Shown: positions 1-8,076, counted from the first letter of the stretch. The stretch: 10,506 nucleotides of DNA from Hepatocystis sp. ex Piliocolobus tephrosceles (GCA_902459845.2 CABPSV020000317.1:8674-19179), one strand, 5' to 3'. The notes: generated from the letters alone by a model not told the origin. A program made the numbers and translations.

Positions 1-1886
1 AAATAACAATTATAATATATGTATTGACAACGCAGAAGAAGATGGTACTTTTTCAAATAGTTACAATAATGCCAAAAAAATAAGTAACGTATCAACATGT
101 CCTAGCTTAGGAAAAATATATAACAATCTTCATTACTCAGTCAACGAAAAAAATAAAAATAAATCATTGGTGTGTTCAGAATATAAGGTAATAAACCAAT
201 ATGATAACACTACTATTAATACTACTAATAGTAATGACCTTAATAATAAAACAAGGAATCACACAAATATAGATAATATAAATAAGATAGTTGAATATGC
301 TAAAAAAAAAGAAAATGTGATGATAAACAAGTCATGTGAGTGTTTCTGTTACACACATGAAAAGTGCGAACATGATAAAAACAATAGTCATAGTCATGGG
401 AAACGCAGTAGTTATAATAGATATAATGCGCATGAAAAATTTGGTAATGCTTATAACAATCGTAGTAACATTTATAAACGTAGCAGTTATGACACACTAA
501 GCCACACTACTACACATAACAACAACCAGAATTCACTATACTATCACTTTAATCATATTAATGCTAACAAAGATTTTATACAGGCACAAAACAAATATAC
601 CCCCCATTTTAATATAACAAAAAATATGGCACATACGGACGACATAAAAGATATACAACTAAACTATAACGATAATGATGTAAAAGAAGAAAAAATAGAA
701 GAAGGAGAAAAAAAAAAAAAAAAAAAACTACAACAACAACAGCAGTAACAAAATCCTGTATAATAAAAATATATATAAAAATAGTATAGGTACAAATAAA
801 AAACACAATAAAATACATAATAAAATACACAGTAAAAAACTACCAAGGTCATCTTCTGTTTCGGTTTCTTCTTCTTCTTCTTCTTCTTCTGCTTGTAATG
901 ATTACATGGGCAACAAATCGAAAGTAACAAATGAAAAATATATTTTATATGATATAAATAAATTAATATCAGATAAATATGGTGAAGAAAATAAAAATGA
1001 ATATATACCAGTAGTTGATAACATTAAAAAACATATAAAAAAAGGTGAATGTAGTAGTATTAATCATAATAAATATCATAGTAATAATAAATATAATATT
1101 TCATTAACTGATTATTGTCATATTCAAAATAAGTTATTGTATTATATTAATAAAAATAATGAAATTAATAATGATTCTTCAAATAATAATACTTTTAAAA
1201 ATGTGGAAGAAACGATTCAAAAATGTTTAGACGAAAATAAAAAAAAAGGAAATAAGATTAGTGCTACTATTGTCCATGGTATATATAGTAACACAGATAA
1301 TCATAATAATAATAATAATAATAATAATAATTATAATAATAATATTAATAATGATAATAATAATATTAATAATGCTTCTGAACAATCTTTTTTAAATTAT
1401 CCTTTTCATTTTATTAATAGCAACAATAATAATGACTTTAGTAGTCACAACGACGTATATAGTTACATAAATAACAATATGAATAATGAAAAGTATCAAA
1501 ATGTTATTATTAATAGGAATAATGGAATTAATGGTGTAAAAAATGAAAAAGGGAATAGTAATCATATATTAATAACAAACAGTAATACTAGTAGTAATGA
1601 CAGTGTCAATGAAAGTGCCCTTCGTAATTCCCATGATGGTACTAATGGTTTTGTAGGTGTCAGTAGTTACAGCCCTAGTAAATCTTCAAAAGAAAAACAA
1701 ATAATGAGTTTAATTTTTAATGAACTTTTTAATCATTCACAATATTGCGATAATATGAATGTTGAATATAGTAGTACTATATTATCTGAAAAAAGTTTTA
1801 ATGATATAAAAGAAGAAATAGAATATAATAAAACTCTCAACCCTTATTACAACATAACCTCTGATACAAAAAAATGTGTTCACTAA
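1..1886 (+). CDS. C-terminal part of large Asn-rich Plasmodium protein (5' partial; frame broken at A20)
   Basis: Frame 2 is open from the first base (first full codon at 2) with no need for a start codon, so the gene enters from the left. It runs to a TAA at 746-748. Frame 3 is open from 699 to the TAA at 1884-1886. The two frames overlap on a run of 20 A (708-727). Continuing in frame 3 after the run gives plausible protein with no ATG needed: an Asn/Ser stretch, an NKIH doublet, an eight-Ser run (867-890), then the region from 906. One A fewer, or two more, would join the frames. The product is rich in Asn, Lys, Ser and Tyr, with a long Asn tract (1305-1373) and a Cys/His cluster (335-373). 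Only the last ~75 residues (about 1660-1883) look less repetitive. I recognise no domain. By recalled synteny with P. falciparum it could be the tail of the ApiAP2 protein AP2Tel, but no AP2 fold is visible here. Coding status is well supported; identity is not. Confidence 0.82.
335..373 (+). other. Cys/His cluster within the left CDS
   Basis: The frame-2 translation reads CECFCYTHEKCEH, which has the spacing C-x-C-x-C-x2-H-x2-C-x-H. This packs four Cys and two His into 13 residues of an otherwise Asn/Lys-rich protein, and a His/Ser stretch (SHSHGK) follows. The spacing does not match a named zinc finger that I recognise. Metal binding is an inference only. Confidence 0.45.
708..727 (+). repeat. 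A20 homopolymer at the frame break of the left CDS
   Basis: Twenty consecutive A follow GGAG. In frame 2 they encode part of a Glu codon and six Lys, then the frame closes 19 bases after the run. Frame 3 continues open for more than 1.1 kb. A run of 19 or 22 A would make one continuous ORF. Homopolymers of this length are classic indel sites in sequencing and assembly, and they also slip in replication. Confidence 0.85.
867..890 (+). repeat. (TCT)8 serine-codon microsatellite
   Basis: Eight TCT codons lie in frame 3 and encode a poly-Ser run. They sit between the frame break and the first ATG of the downstream ORF (906). A perfect in-frame trinucleotide repeat here supports the view that 728-905 is coding rather than spacer. 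Confidence 0.8.
1305..1373 (+). repeat. (AAT)n asparagine tract in CDS
   Basis: Almost pure AAT codons, interrupted by single TAT, ATT and GAT codons, encode an Asn run of about 23 residues. Such tracts are typical of P. falciparum and its close relatives and arise by codon-level slippage. No function is implied. Confidence 0.85.
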
Positions 1887-2153
1887 AATTTACTCGCACA
1901 ACCTATACTCAAACATTTATATTTATAATAATTATGCGAAACCATGATAAATTAATTTTGAATATTATAATATACTTACACATTGACAACAATAATAATT
2001 ATGCTTGTGTTAAATAATGGTAACGTACATACACGAAATATATAAAACGGAAGCAAGTATACATTATGTTCTCAAAAACAATTATAAATTAATTAATAAA
2101 AAAAAAAAAATTTGTGCCAATCATAAATTTTATTAAAATGGTATAACACAAAA

Positions 2154-2167
2154 ATTGTACGTACAAT
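2154..2167. repeat. 14-bp perfect palindrome ATTGTACGTACAAT
   Basis: The sequence equals its own reverse complement over 14 bases and contains GTAC twice. GTAC is the core reported for the gametocyte regulator AP2-G. The position, about 270 bp after the left stop codon in a convergent intergenic region, is not an obvious promoter site. Regulatory meaning is speculative. Confidence 0.6.
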
Positions 2168-2302
2168 ACTTGTGCGAGAATATGTACATATATATATATA
2201 TGAGCAAGTACAGTATGGTATACATAAGAACAGACAGAACCATTTCCTGTTGCTCGAACTAATTTCTTAACTGAGATTTGTTTATGAAACAGTTTGCACC
2301 AG

Positions 2303-2451
2303 TTTATTTGTTTTATTTATTTATTTATTTATTTGTTTTATTTATTTATTTATTTATTTGTTTTATTTATTTGTCTATTCATTTGTCACTCATTTGTCAT
2401 TTATTTGTCACTCATTTGTCATTTATTTGTCATTTATTTGTTTATTAATTT
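2303..2451. repeat. TTTA microsatellite grading into TTTGTCA-containing repeats
   Basis: The tract starts as TTTA repeats broken by TTTG at intervals. It then changes to ATTTGTCA/ACTC/ATTTGTCATTT patterns. Within it a 22-bp unit occurs twice, perfectly and back to back, at 2385-2406 and 2407-2428. The tract is a compound, evolving repeat. The open frame across it (2294-2476) encodes only Phe/Ile/Leu/Tyr-rich low complexity and is not called as a gene. Confidence 0.85.
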
Positions 2452-2659
2452 TATTTTTTTTCCGATATCGGATTAATTCAAAACTTATATTTTTCATTAA
2501 AATGTACGACACAGCTTTTCTTTAATTTTACATTTAACACTCTAGTAATTTTTAACTTTTTTAATTATTTTAATATAATGCCCGAGCAAAAAATAAAAAC
2601 ATATATATATATATATATAAAATAAAATAAAATATAAAAAATAATAAACATAGTGACGA

Positions 2660-2680
2660 TTTTTTTTTTTTTTTTTTTTT
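2660..2680. repeat. T21 homopolymer
   Basis: Twenty-one consecutive T lie ten bases before the heptamer array. This is one of several long dA:dT tracts in the window. Confidence 0.9.
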
Positions 2681-2690
2681 AGTTTGTGCG

Positions 2691-2774
2691 TTTGTCATTT
2701 GTCATTTGTCATTTGTCATTTGTCATTTGTCATTTGTCATTTGTCATTTGTCATTTGTCATTTGTCATTTGACA
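2691..2774. repeat. Heptamer array, 11 perfect TTTGTCA units plus one variant
   Basis: Counting from 2691, TTTGTCA repeats eleven times without a mismatch to 2767. A twelfth unit reads TTTGACA (2768-2774) and marks a decaying edge. The period is 7 bp. The same word occurs irregularly about 300 bp upstream (2385-2440). Perfect identity suggests recent slippage or unequal exchange, so copy number is probably polymorphic. Confidence 0.95.
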
Positions 2775-2795
2775 ATTGTTATTTTCCATTTGTTA

Positions 2796-2805
2796 GTGCA
2801 TGCAC
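2796..2805. promoter_or_regulatory. GTGCATGCAC palindrome (ApiAP2-type motif match)
   Basis: This perfect 10-bp palindrome contains TGCATGCA and, on both strands, GTGCA. These words are reported binding sequences for ApiAP2 domains (TGCATGCA for AP2-EXP/AP2-SP; GTGCA for AP2-I). It lies about 190 bp beyond the LeuRS stop codon, so it may be a chance match rather than a working site. Confidence 0.35.
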
Positions 2806-2849
2806 AATCCACATAATCCACATGTATACATAGAAATAATTTAACACAA

Positions 2850-2853
<4 letters not shown>

Positions 2854-2883
<30 letters not shown>
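2854..2883. repeat. (AT)15 microsatellite
   Basis: Thirty bases of perfectly alternating A and T lie in the 3' flank of LeuRS. Confidence 0.9.
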
Positions 2884-2886
<3 letters not shown>

Positions 2887-2995
2887 AGACGCGAACAATA
2901 TAGTATGTATATACCACTTATATATATCTATACTTCACACCTATCCACATACACGTAAACATATACTCAGTTTGCATATATATAAGATACAGATA

Positions 2996-5900
2996 TTACT
3001 GTTGTGGTACCTCCGTGTTGTAAATAAAAATGGATGGGTTACCAGGGTTAGACAATTTATGAATATCCGTGTCATCTATATCCCACTTTTTAGTATTTTC
3101 CATAATATTAATGTTTCCTAAATTTAAACTTCTTTTAATAAAATCGACATTATTTTTGATTAACTGTATTTCGTCATATGGTAAAGTCAATTCATATTGA
3201 TTATTATTAAGTGTTACATTATCTTTAACTAAAAATGTAGCAAAACTTAAAATTTCTTTTTTTTCATTTTTTGATAAACTATTTACATAAGAATTATTAA
3301 CTAAAAGATTAATATAATTATTTGGTAACTTTTTATCTATACTTTGATTAATTATATTGTTTAATATTTCTATTATTTTTTTTTGTGTATTATTATATTC
3401 CTTAGCTACATAAACAATGGCTTTATATTTCATGGCCTCTTCTTCATCTTCTTTAAATGTTTCGCTCATAATATCATCAACATAATTATTTGTATTCTCA
3501 TTAATTTTAACTTCTTTTTTGTAATTTTCTTTAATCTCTCCATGTTTATCGTTGTTAATTTGGACACTTACCGGATCAGTAGAAGTATTTCCACACTTAT
3601 TACTATTAATATATTTACTTCCAACATAAACAGTATTATCAGTAATCTTTTTATTTGTATTATCGTTGTGGCTATTTTGTACGTTACTATAAACGCTATT
3701 GTTTTTACCTTCCATAGTGTCGTTTCCAATATTGTTTAAAACTTTACTCTCTCCTTTGTTTTGTATTGTCCCTTCTATTATAACCGAGTTGACTAGAGAA
3801 GATGTATTATTAATACCAGTTCCTGTATTACTATCCTTTATATTTGGTACAACACCTACACAAGAACTAGTAACATCTTTTGTTTTTTGTTGTTTATTAT
3901 TTTTATTTATGACTTTGTCATATGATTTTTTAAAATTTTCTACAACATTTAACAAATTTTTATATTGCTTGTGCATAACTATTGAAAAATTTGTATAATC
4001 TGCAGCTGGCCATCGTTCATTAATAAGTAAACCATCTTTTTTTAAAATATAAGTCCATATATGTTCTGTAACATGTGGTATAATAGGATTTATAATTATA
4101 CAAATTCTTTCTATAAAAAAGTTAACTGTTTCTTTATGCATATGTATTTTATCACACATAATACGATATGTATCTCTTTTTAACAACATATCATAAAATC
4201 CATATTTTAATACATCTCTAAATAATAATTTTTCATATGAATCTTTACATTTATTGGTCAAATAATTTATTTCATTTTCAAAAATTAAATCATTAAATGT
4301 TTTTACACCACATCGGAAAATATAAACATTATTTTTTGTTTCTATACAAAAATTAATTAAATTATATAATTTCATGATAGCACTGTTTGCTGTATCTGTA
4401 TTAAAATTTGCATCTTCAATTGAATCACCTGCATCGGCTAAAGCTATTCTTGTACCATCACTGGTATATTGAATTATACTTTGTTCAATTGTAATAAAAT
4501 TACCTTTACTCTTTGACATTTTTTCTTTATTAACTAATACATGACCATTGCAAAAAAAAGACCTAGGAAAATATTTTATTGTTTCAATTTTATTTAAGTC
4601 TAACTTATCTATGTCTTCTAACATTTCAGTTTGTTTAGATGTAATACTTTTTTCTTCTACATTGTTTGAATTATTTTGATAAACTTTATTACCCCATATA
4701 GCTACATGGTTAAATAAAGCCATTGTTAAATGATTAAAAATCAAATCTTTACCTGATACTCTTATGTCGAATGGGTACCAATACATAAAACTTTTTTTCA
4801 TTTTATTTAATTTTTCTTTTGATATATTTTTATTTATATTTTCTGTATTATTACTAATATCGAATACATAATCAAAAAAATCGTCATTTATGTCTTCGTG
4901 ACTGATATTTAATAATCCTTTTTTTTTACCATCTACACTTCCTTGAAGATAATGACTGATAGTGTAATAGGCCATATATATAGTTGAATCTGATAAACTT
5001 TCAATTAATTCGTTTTTTATGTTATCAGGTATGTAATCACTATTCTGTGAACTTTTATTTTTATTCATATGGTCTAAAGAATTAGTATGTTCCACTTGGA
5101 TAGTACTATTCTTATGACTGGGTTTATCCATATGACTGGGTTTATCCATATGACTGGTGTTATCTACATGACTGGTGTTATCTACATGACTGGTGTTATC
5201 TACATTACTGGTGTTATCTACATGATGAGTAGTGTCTTTGGTCACACCATCGAATGAAGGCATATATGTACCCAAGCCATACTCTCTACTACAAGACCAA
5301 TCGTCCAACCAAAAAATAACATGTTGTATTTGTTTATACAAAACATCACTATAAGTCTGAAAGTTATTTTTTTTTAATTGTATTAATACATCTTTTTTAA
5401 ATTCATTGTTACCATAATTAATATACCACTGATTACACAAAGCTGCAATACATTTGACTTGATTTCTATCTATAACTATACTTTCAGGTTCATTATATAA
5501 AAAGCCAATTTTATTTTTTGTTATATGTTGTTTTATAATTTTTCTACACATATATGTTTTCATACCAACATATGGTTCTATTGTCATAGTTCCTTCAAAA
5601 TATTGTTTTTTATATAATGTTTCTTTTATTTTTGCTAATTTTTTATCTTTATATGATGTTATTTTTTCTAACTGATAATAATATTTACCACTATTATTAC
5701 CTATAGTTGGTAATTCAATACAAGAAAAACTATTATTATTTAAATATTCTTCTTTTAAATTATATTTTTCACAATAATATTTTTTTTTTTTTTTTATATC
5801 TTCTAAACAAGCATAATCATCTGTACTGTCACTAGAAACACATGGAACAATACCTGTTGCAATATTTATTTTAATTGTTGTCATTGGTAATATATATAAA

Positions 5901-7492
5901 TCTTTATTAGGAGATAAATGTGTATAGGTCCTTAACCCTATAAGATCTTCTCCTTTAATTTTACTCAAAATAAATAAATCAGATAAGTTGTCTAAATTGC
6001 TTGTATTGCTAACTCTTTTTGTATGATTCTCCATATTATCCGTTTTGGTATTATTGTCTGTGTTGTTATTGCCTACATTTTTTTCAACAGTGTTAGCACT
6101 AGTAGTAGTACTATTATTAACATTACAAAATGTATCATCCGTTTTTAACAAAGGAATTATTCCTTGATAAGCTAAATTATATAAACTATTTTCAGAACAA
6201 ATATATATATTTTCACATTTTTCAATAATATCTTCTTTTGTCAATATATTATTTACATAATTTTTATCACCATAATGTAATACCTGTGTATCAAACCCTA
6301 GGATTACATAATAATATTCGTTAGGGTTCACAAATGTATAATTTTGACCATACATTGTTTCTGGTTTTAATGTACTTCCTAACAAAACAACTTTTTTTTT
6401 ATTAAAAAAATCTAAATTATATATTTGTTTGTTTAAATTTTCTGTATATTTTGTGATGGGAGTGGAACTATTCGTTATATTTACACATGGCTTATCCGTT
6501 TTGCTCAACTTATTCGTATCACTCACATTAGCATCATTTGTCTTAACCTTACTTGCTCCTTCTTCTCTTTTTCCTCCTCCTCCTTCTTCTACTTGATTTA
6601 AACTATTCATAAATATATCAAAAAAAATATTAGTATCATGTACATATATTTTTACTACAACATACTCCTGACATTTCACCCCTTCTCCTTCAGACCGTTC
6701 ATGATCAGCACATGCCTGATTATTGACTCTACTGAATATAGTAATACGTCTACCATAATAAATTAAATTTTTTTTATATAATTTATTAAATTGCCATTTA
6801 ACAAATTTATCATAATATGGATTAATATTAGTTGTAATAAATGAACGTTTCCAGTCACAAAATAAACCAAATGATTCTAAATGTTCTGTAGCTTTACTTG
6901 AGAAATAATAACACCAATACTCAGGATCGCGAAATAAATGTATATCCTCATTTTTTATACTCATTTGTTTCATTATTTCGATTTGTGTACATTTTTTTAC
7001 ACCCTTCGCTTTGTCTTTACTTTTGTTGGACCTAAAAACTGTACCATCTCCTTTTTTTTTTGTTTCGCTCGCACTAGTTTTATCTAAAACATTTTTTTCT
7101 TTATTTAAATTAAATTCTTCTTGTTTTTCTTGTTTTTCTTGTTTTTCTTGTTTTTCTCCTGTTATTTCATTACCTAACATACCACCACTTTGTCTGTTTA
7201 ACTCCTTTTTTATTTTGTCGGCACACACGACAATAGGAGTACCAGTACAATGAAATGCAAAAGGCAATAAAACATTATCACGGGTCATATTTTTGTATCG
7301 AATTAAAAACTCTAACTTACTTAATGTAAATGCATGTCCAATATGTAATAAACCGTTCATATATGGAAAAGGGAAGTTACCAGTATATCGACTTTCATTT
7401 ATATCAACAATTTCTTTATCGTGTATATTATGTTCTTTCCATATATGCTGTATATTTTTTTCAATTGTCAGGAGGTTCATACGACGAGTCAT
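2996..7492 (-). CDS. LeuRS: Leucine--tRNA ligase, cytosolic (archaeal/eukaryotic type)
   Basis: Charges tRNA-Leu with leucine using ATP and clears mischarged tRNA at its CP1 editing site. Single exon, 1498 aa from the first in-frame ATG (7492); an ATG four codons on is an alternative. The frame stays open upstream to 7663 without any ATG. Seen from the ATG: PYMNGLLHIGH with HIGH at residues 50-53; a DWKRSFITT and NPYYDKFVKWQF block near 213-234; CP1 editing motifs TLKPETMYG (374-382) and SSDSTDDYA (553-561), with the expected editing Asp at 558; WLDDWSCSREYGLGT (728-742); SLSDSTIYMA (832-841); RVSGKDL (911-917); EKMSKSKGNF (990-999); ALADAGDSIEDANF (1017-1030). The anticodon-binding helical domain follows. 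These match eukaryotic cytosolic LeuRS closely. The protein is about 300 residues longer than typical eukaryotic homologues because of Asn/Lys-rich inserts near 100-165, 300-355, 450-505, 755-820 and 1195-1350. No signal or transit peptide is visible, which fits the cytosol; the apicoplast enzyme is normally a separate gene. Confidence 0.97.
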   Translation of the reverse strand: MTRRMNLLTIEKNIQHIWKEHNIHDKEIVDINESRYTGNFPFPYMNGLLHIGHAFTLSKLEFLIRYKNMTRDNVLLPFAFHCTGTPIVVCADKIKKELNRQSGGMLGNEITGEKQEKQEKQEKQEEFNLNKEKNVLDKTSASETKKKGDGTVFRSNKSKDKAKGVKKCTQIEIMKQMSIKNEDIHLFRDPEYWCYYFSSKATEHLESFGLFCDWKRSFITTNINPYYDKFVKWQFNKLYKKNLIYYGRRITIFSRVNNQACADHERSEGEGVKCQEYVVVKIYVHDTNIFFDIFMNSLNQVEEGGGGKREEGASKVKTNDANVSDTNKLSKTDKPCVNITNSSTPITKYTENLNKQIYNLDFFNKKKVVLLGSTLKPETMYGQNYTFVNPNEYYYVILGFDTQVLHYGDKNYVNNILTKEDIIEKCENIYICSENSLYNLAYQGIIPLLKTDDTFCNVNNSTTTSANTVEKNVGNNNTDNNTKTDNMENHTKRVSNTSNLDNLSDLFILSKIKGEDLIGLRTYTHLSPNKDLYILPMTTIKINIATGIVPCVSSDSTDDYACLEDIKKKKKYYCEKYNLKEEYLNNNSFSCIELPTIGNNSGKYYYQLEKITSYKDKKLAKIKETLYKKQYFEGTMTIEPYVGMKTYMCRKIIKQHITKNKIGFLYNEPESIVIDRNQVKCIAALCNQWYINYGNNEFKKDVLIQLKKNNFQTYSDVLYKQIQHVIFWLDDWSCSREYGLGTYMPSFDGVTKDTTHHVDNTSNVDNTSHVDNTSHVDNTSHMDKPSHMDKPSHKNSTIQVEHTNSLDHMNKNKSSQNSDYIPDNIKNELIESLSDSTIYMAYYTISHYLQGSVDGKKKGLLNISHEDINDDFFDYVFDISNNTENINKNISKEKLNKMKKSFMYWYPFDIRVSGKDLIFNHLTMALFNHVAIWGNKVYQNNSNNVEEKSITSKQTEMLEDIDKLDLNKIETIKYFPRSFFCNGHVLVNKEKMSKSKGNFITIEQSIIQYTSDGTRIALADAGDSIEDANFNTDTANSAIMKLYNLINFCIETKNNVYIFRCGVKTFNDLIFENEINYLTNKCKDSYEKLLFRDVLKYGFYDMLLKRDTYRIMCDKIHMHKETVNFFIERICIIINPIIPHVTEHIWTYILKKDGLLINERWPAADYTNFSIVMHKQYKNLLNVVENFKKSYDKVINKNNKQQKTKDVTSSCVGVVPNIKDSNTGTGINNTSSLVNSVIIEGTIQNKGESKVLNNIGNDTMEGKNNSVYSNVQNSHNDNTNKKITDNTVYVGSKYINSNKCGNTSTDPVSVQINNDKHGEIKENYKKEVKINENTNNYVDDIMSETFKEDEEEAMKYKAIVYVAKEYNNTQKKIIEILNNIINQSIDKKLPNNYINLLVNNSYVNSLSKNEKKEILSFATFLVKDNVTLNNNQYELTLPYDEIQLIKNNVDFIKRSLNLGNINIMENTKKWDIDDTDIHKLSNPGNPSIFIYNTEVPQQ
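5117..5224 (-). repeat. 18-bp x 6 in-frame minisatellite in LeuRS (hexapeptide HVDNTS/HMDKPS)
   Basis: Six tandem hexapeptides occupy residues 757-792 of the 1498-aa protein: HVDNTS, NVDNTS, HVDNTS twice, then HMDKPS twice. The DNA unit is 18 bp, for example ATGACTGGTGTTATCTAC on the + strand. The array interrupts the catalytic domain just after the conserved GLGT and before SLSDSTIYMA, so it must loop out from the fold. The two sub-types show local homogenisation. Confidence 0.95.
7115..7156 (-). repeat. 9-bp in-frame repeat in LeuRS (KQE units)
   Basis: CTTGTTTTT repeats on the + strand encode EKQEKQEKQEKQEE at residues 113-126. This lies in a charged insert between the HIGH-containing part and the WCYYF block. 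It is probably a disordered, highly charged loop on the enzyme surface. Confidence 0.9.
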
Positions 7493-7676
7493 TTTGGGAA
7501 TAGTATTTTTTTTTCTTTTTAGAACAAACAGAAAACTCTGTGTGTGCACTTCACGTGTGAGTAGGTAATATAAAAACGAATTTTTGTATGACCCTATTTT
7601 TAAAATATTCACACACTTTTTAGAATGAAGAATATAAGTAAAATTGTATATTAATGTTAATTACGCTTTAAATATG

Positions 7677-7744
7677 TCTCTTTCTCTCTCTCTTTCTCTA
7701 TCTATCTATCTATATATATAAATATATATATAAATATATATATA
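7677..7744. repeat. Compound microsatellite (CT)n-(ATCT)n-(AT)n
   Basis: The tract passes from CT/TTTCTC repeats through ATCT units into TA repeats broken by AAATA. It lies about 185 bp upstream of the LeuRS ATG, so it may fall inside that gene's 5' UTR or core promoter. Confidence 0.85.
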
Positions 7745-7971
7745 CACTTTGTTTTGCCTATGCTTGAGCACATTTACATAATCACAATCTTTTTTTTTTT
7801 TTTGCGATTTTACTTACAACAAGAAAAACAATATAGCTAATAAAAAAAATAAAATAAACTTATAACGTTTCAAAAAAAGATTTATATAAAATATATGATG
7901 AAAATATACATTATATAAGGTAAACGTGTTTAAAAATGAAAAAATATATACACGCAAAGTTATACATATAA

Positions 7972-7976
<5 letters not shown>

Positions 7977-8009
<33 letters not shown>
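7977..8009. repeat. (TA)16 microsatellite
   Basis: Thirty-three bases of perfectly alternating T and A in the upstream flank of LeuRS. Confidence 0.9.
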
Positions 8010-8014
<5 letters not shown>

Positions 8015-8076
8015 AGTAAGCTATTTACACGCATGCGATAAATAAATATATATAACATACATGCTTTATACTGAAT

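Larger units (their letters stand above)
1887..2995. other. 3' intergenic region between convergent genes
   Basis: This 1.1 kb separates the stop of the left gene (+) from the stop of LeuRS (-), so it should hold both 3' UTRs and both transcription ends. I see no convincing coding sequence. It contains an A11 run (about 2100-2110), TTTA/TTTGTCA repeats (2303-2451), a T21 run (2660-2680), a heptamer array (2691-2774), a (TA)15 tract (2854-2883) and two perfect palindromes. Plasmodium lacks a strict poly(A) signal that would let me place the 3' ends. Confidence 0.8.

Noticed and set aside
728..905. An intron explaining the frame change in the left gene
   Set aside because: The clearest GT-AG pair (745-789) is 45 bp and does not move frame 2 into frame 3. 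The sequence is also open and coding-like right through, so a homopolymer indel is simpler.
300..930. Minus-strand open frames opposite the left CDS
   Set aside because: They are shadows of the + strand coding sequence and repeats, with Phe/Tyr/Cys-rich translations and no motif.
2294..2476. Open frame of 60 codons on the + strand
   Set aside because: It is the translation of a TTTA/TTTGTCA repeat, giving only Phe, Ile, Leu, Tyr and Val runs. There is no coding composition apart from the repeat.
2691..2774. Interstitial telomere or CRISPR-like array
   Set aside because: TTTGTCA is not the Plasmodium telomere repeat GGGTTYA. The units are directly adjacent with no spacers, so it is not CRISPR.
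3383..3998. Open frames on the strand opposite LeuRS (also at 7011-7253 and 7293-7568)
   Set aside because: They are antisense shadows of the LeuRS coding sequence, with hydrophobic translations caused by the reverse complement of Asn/Lys codons.
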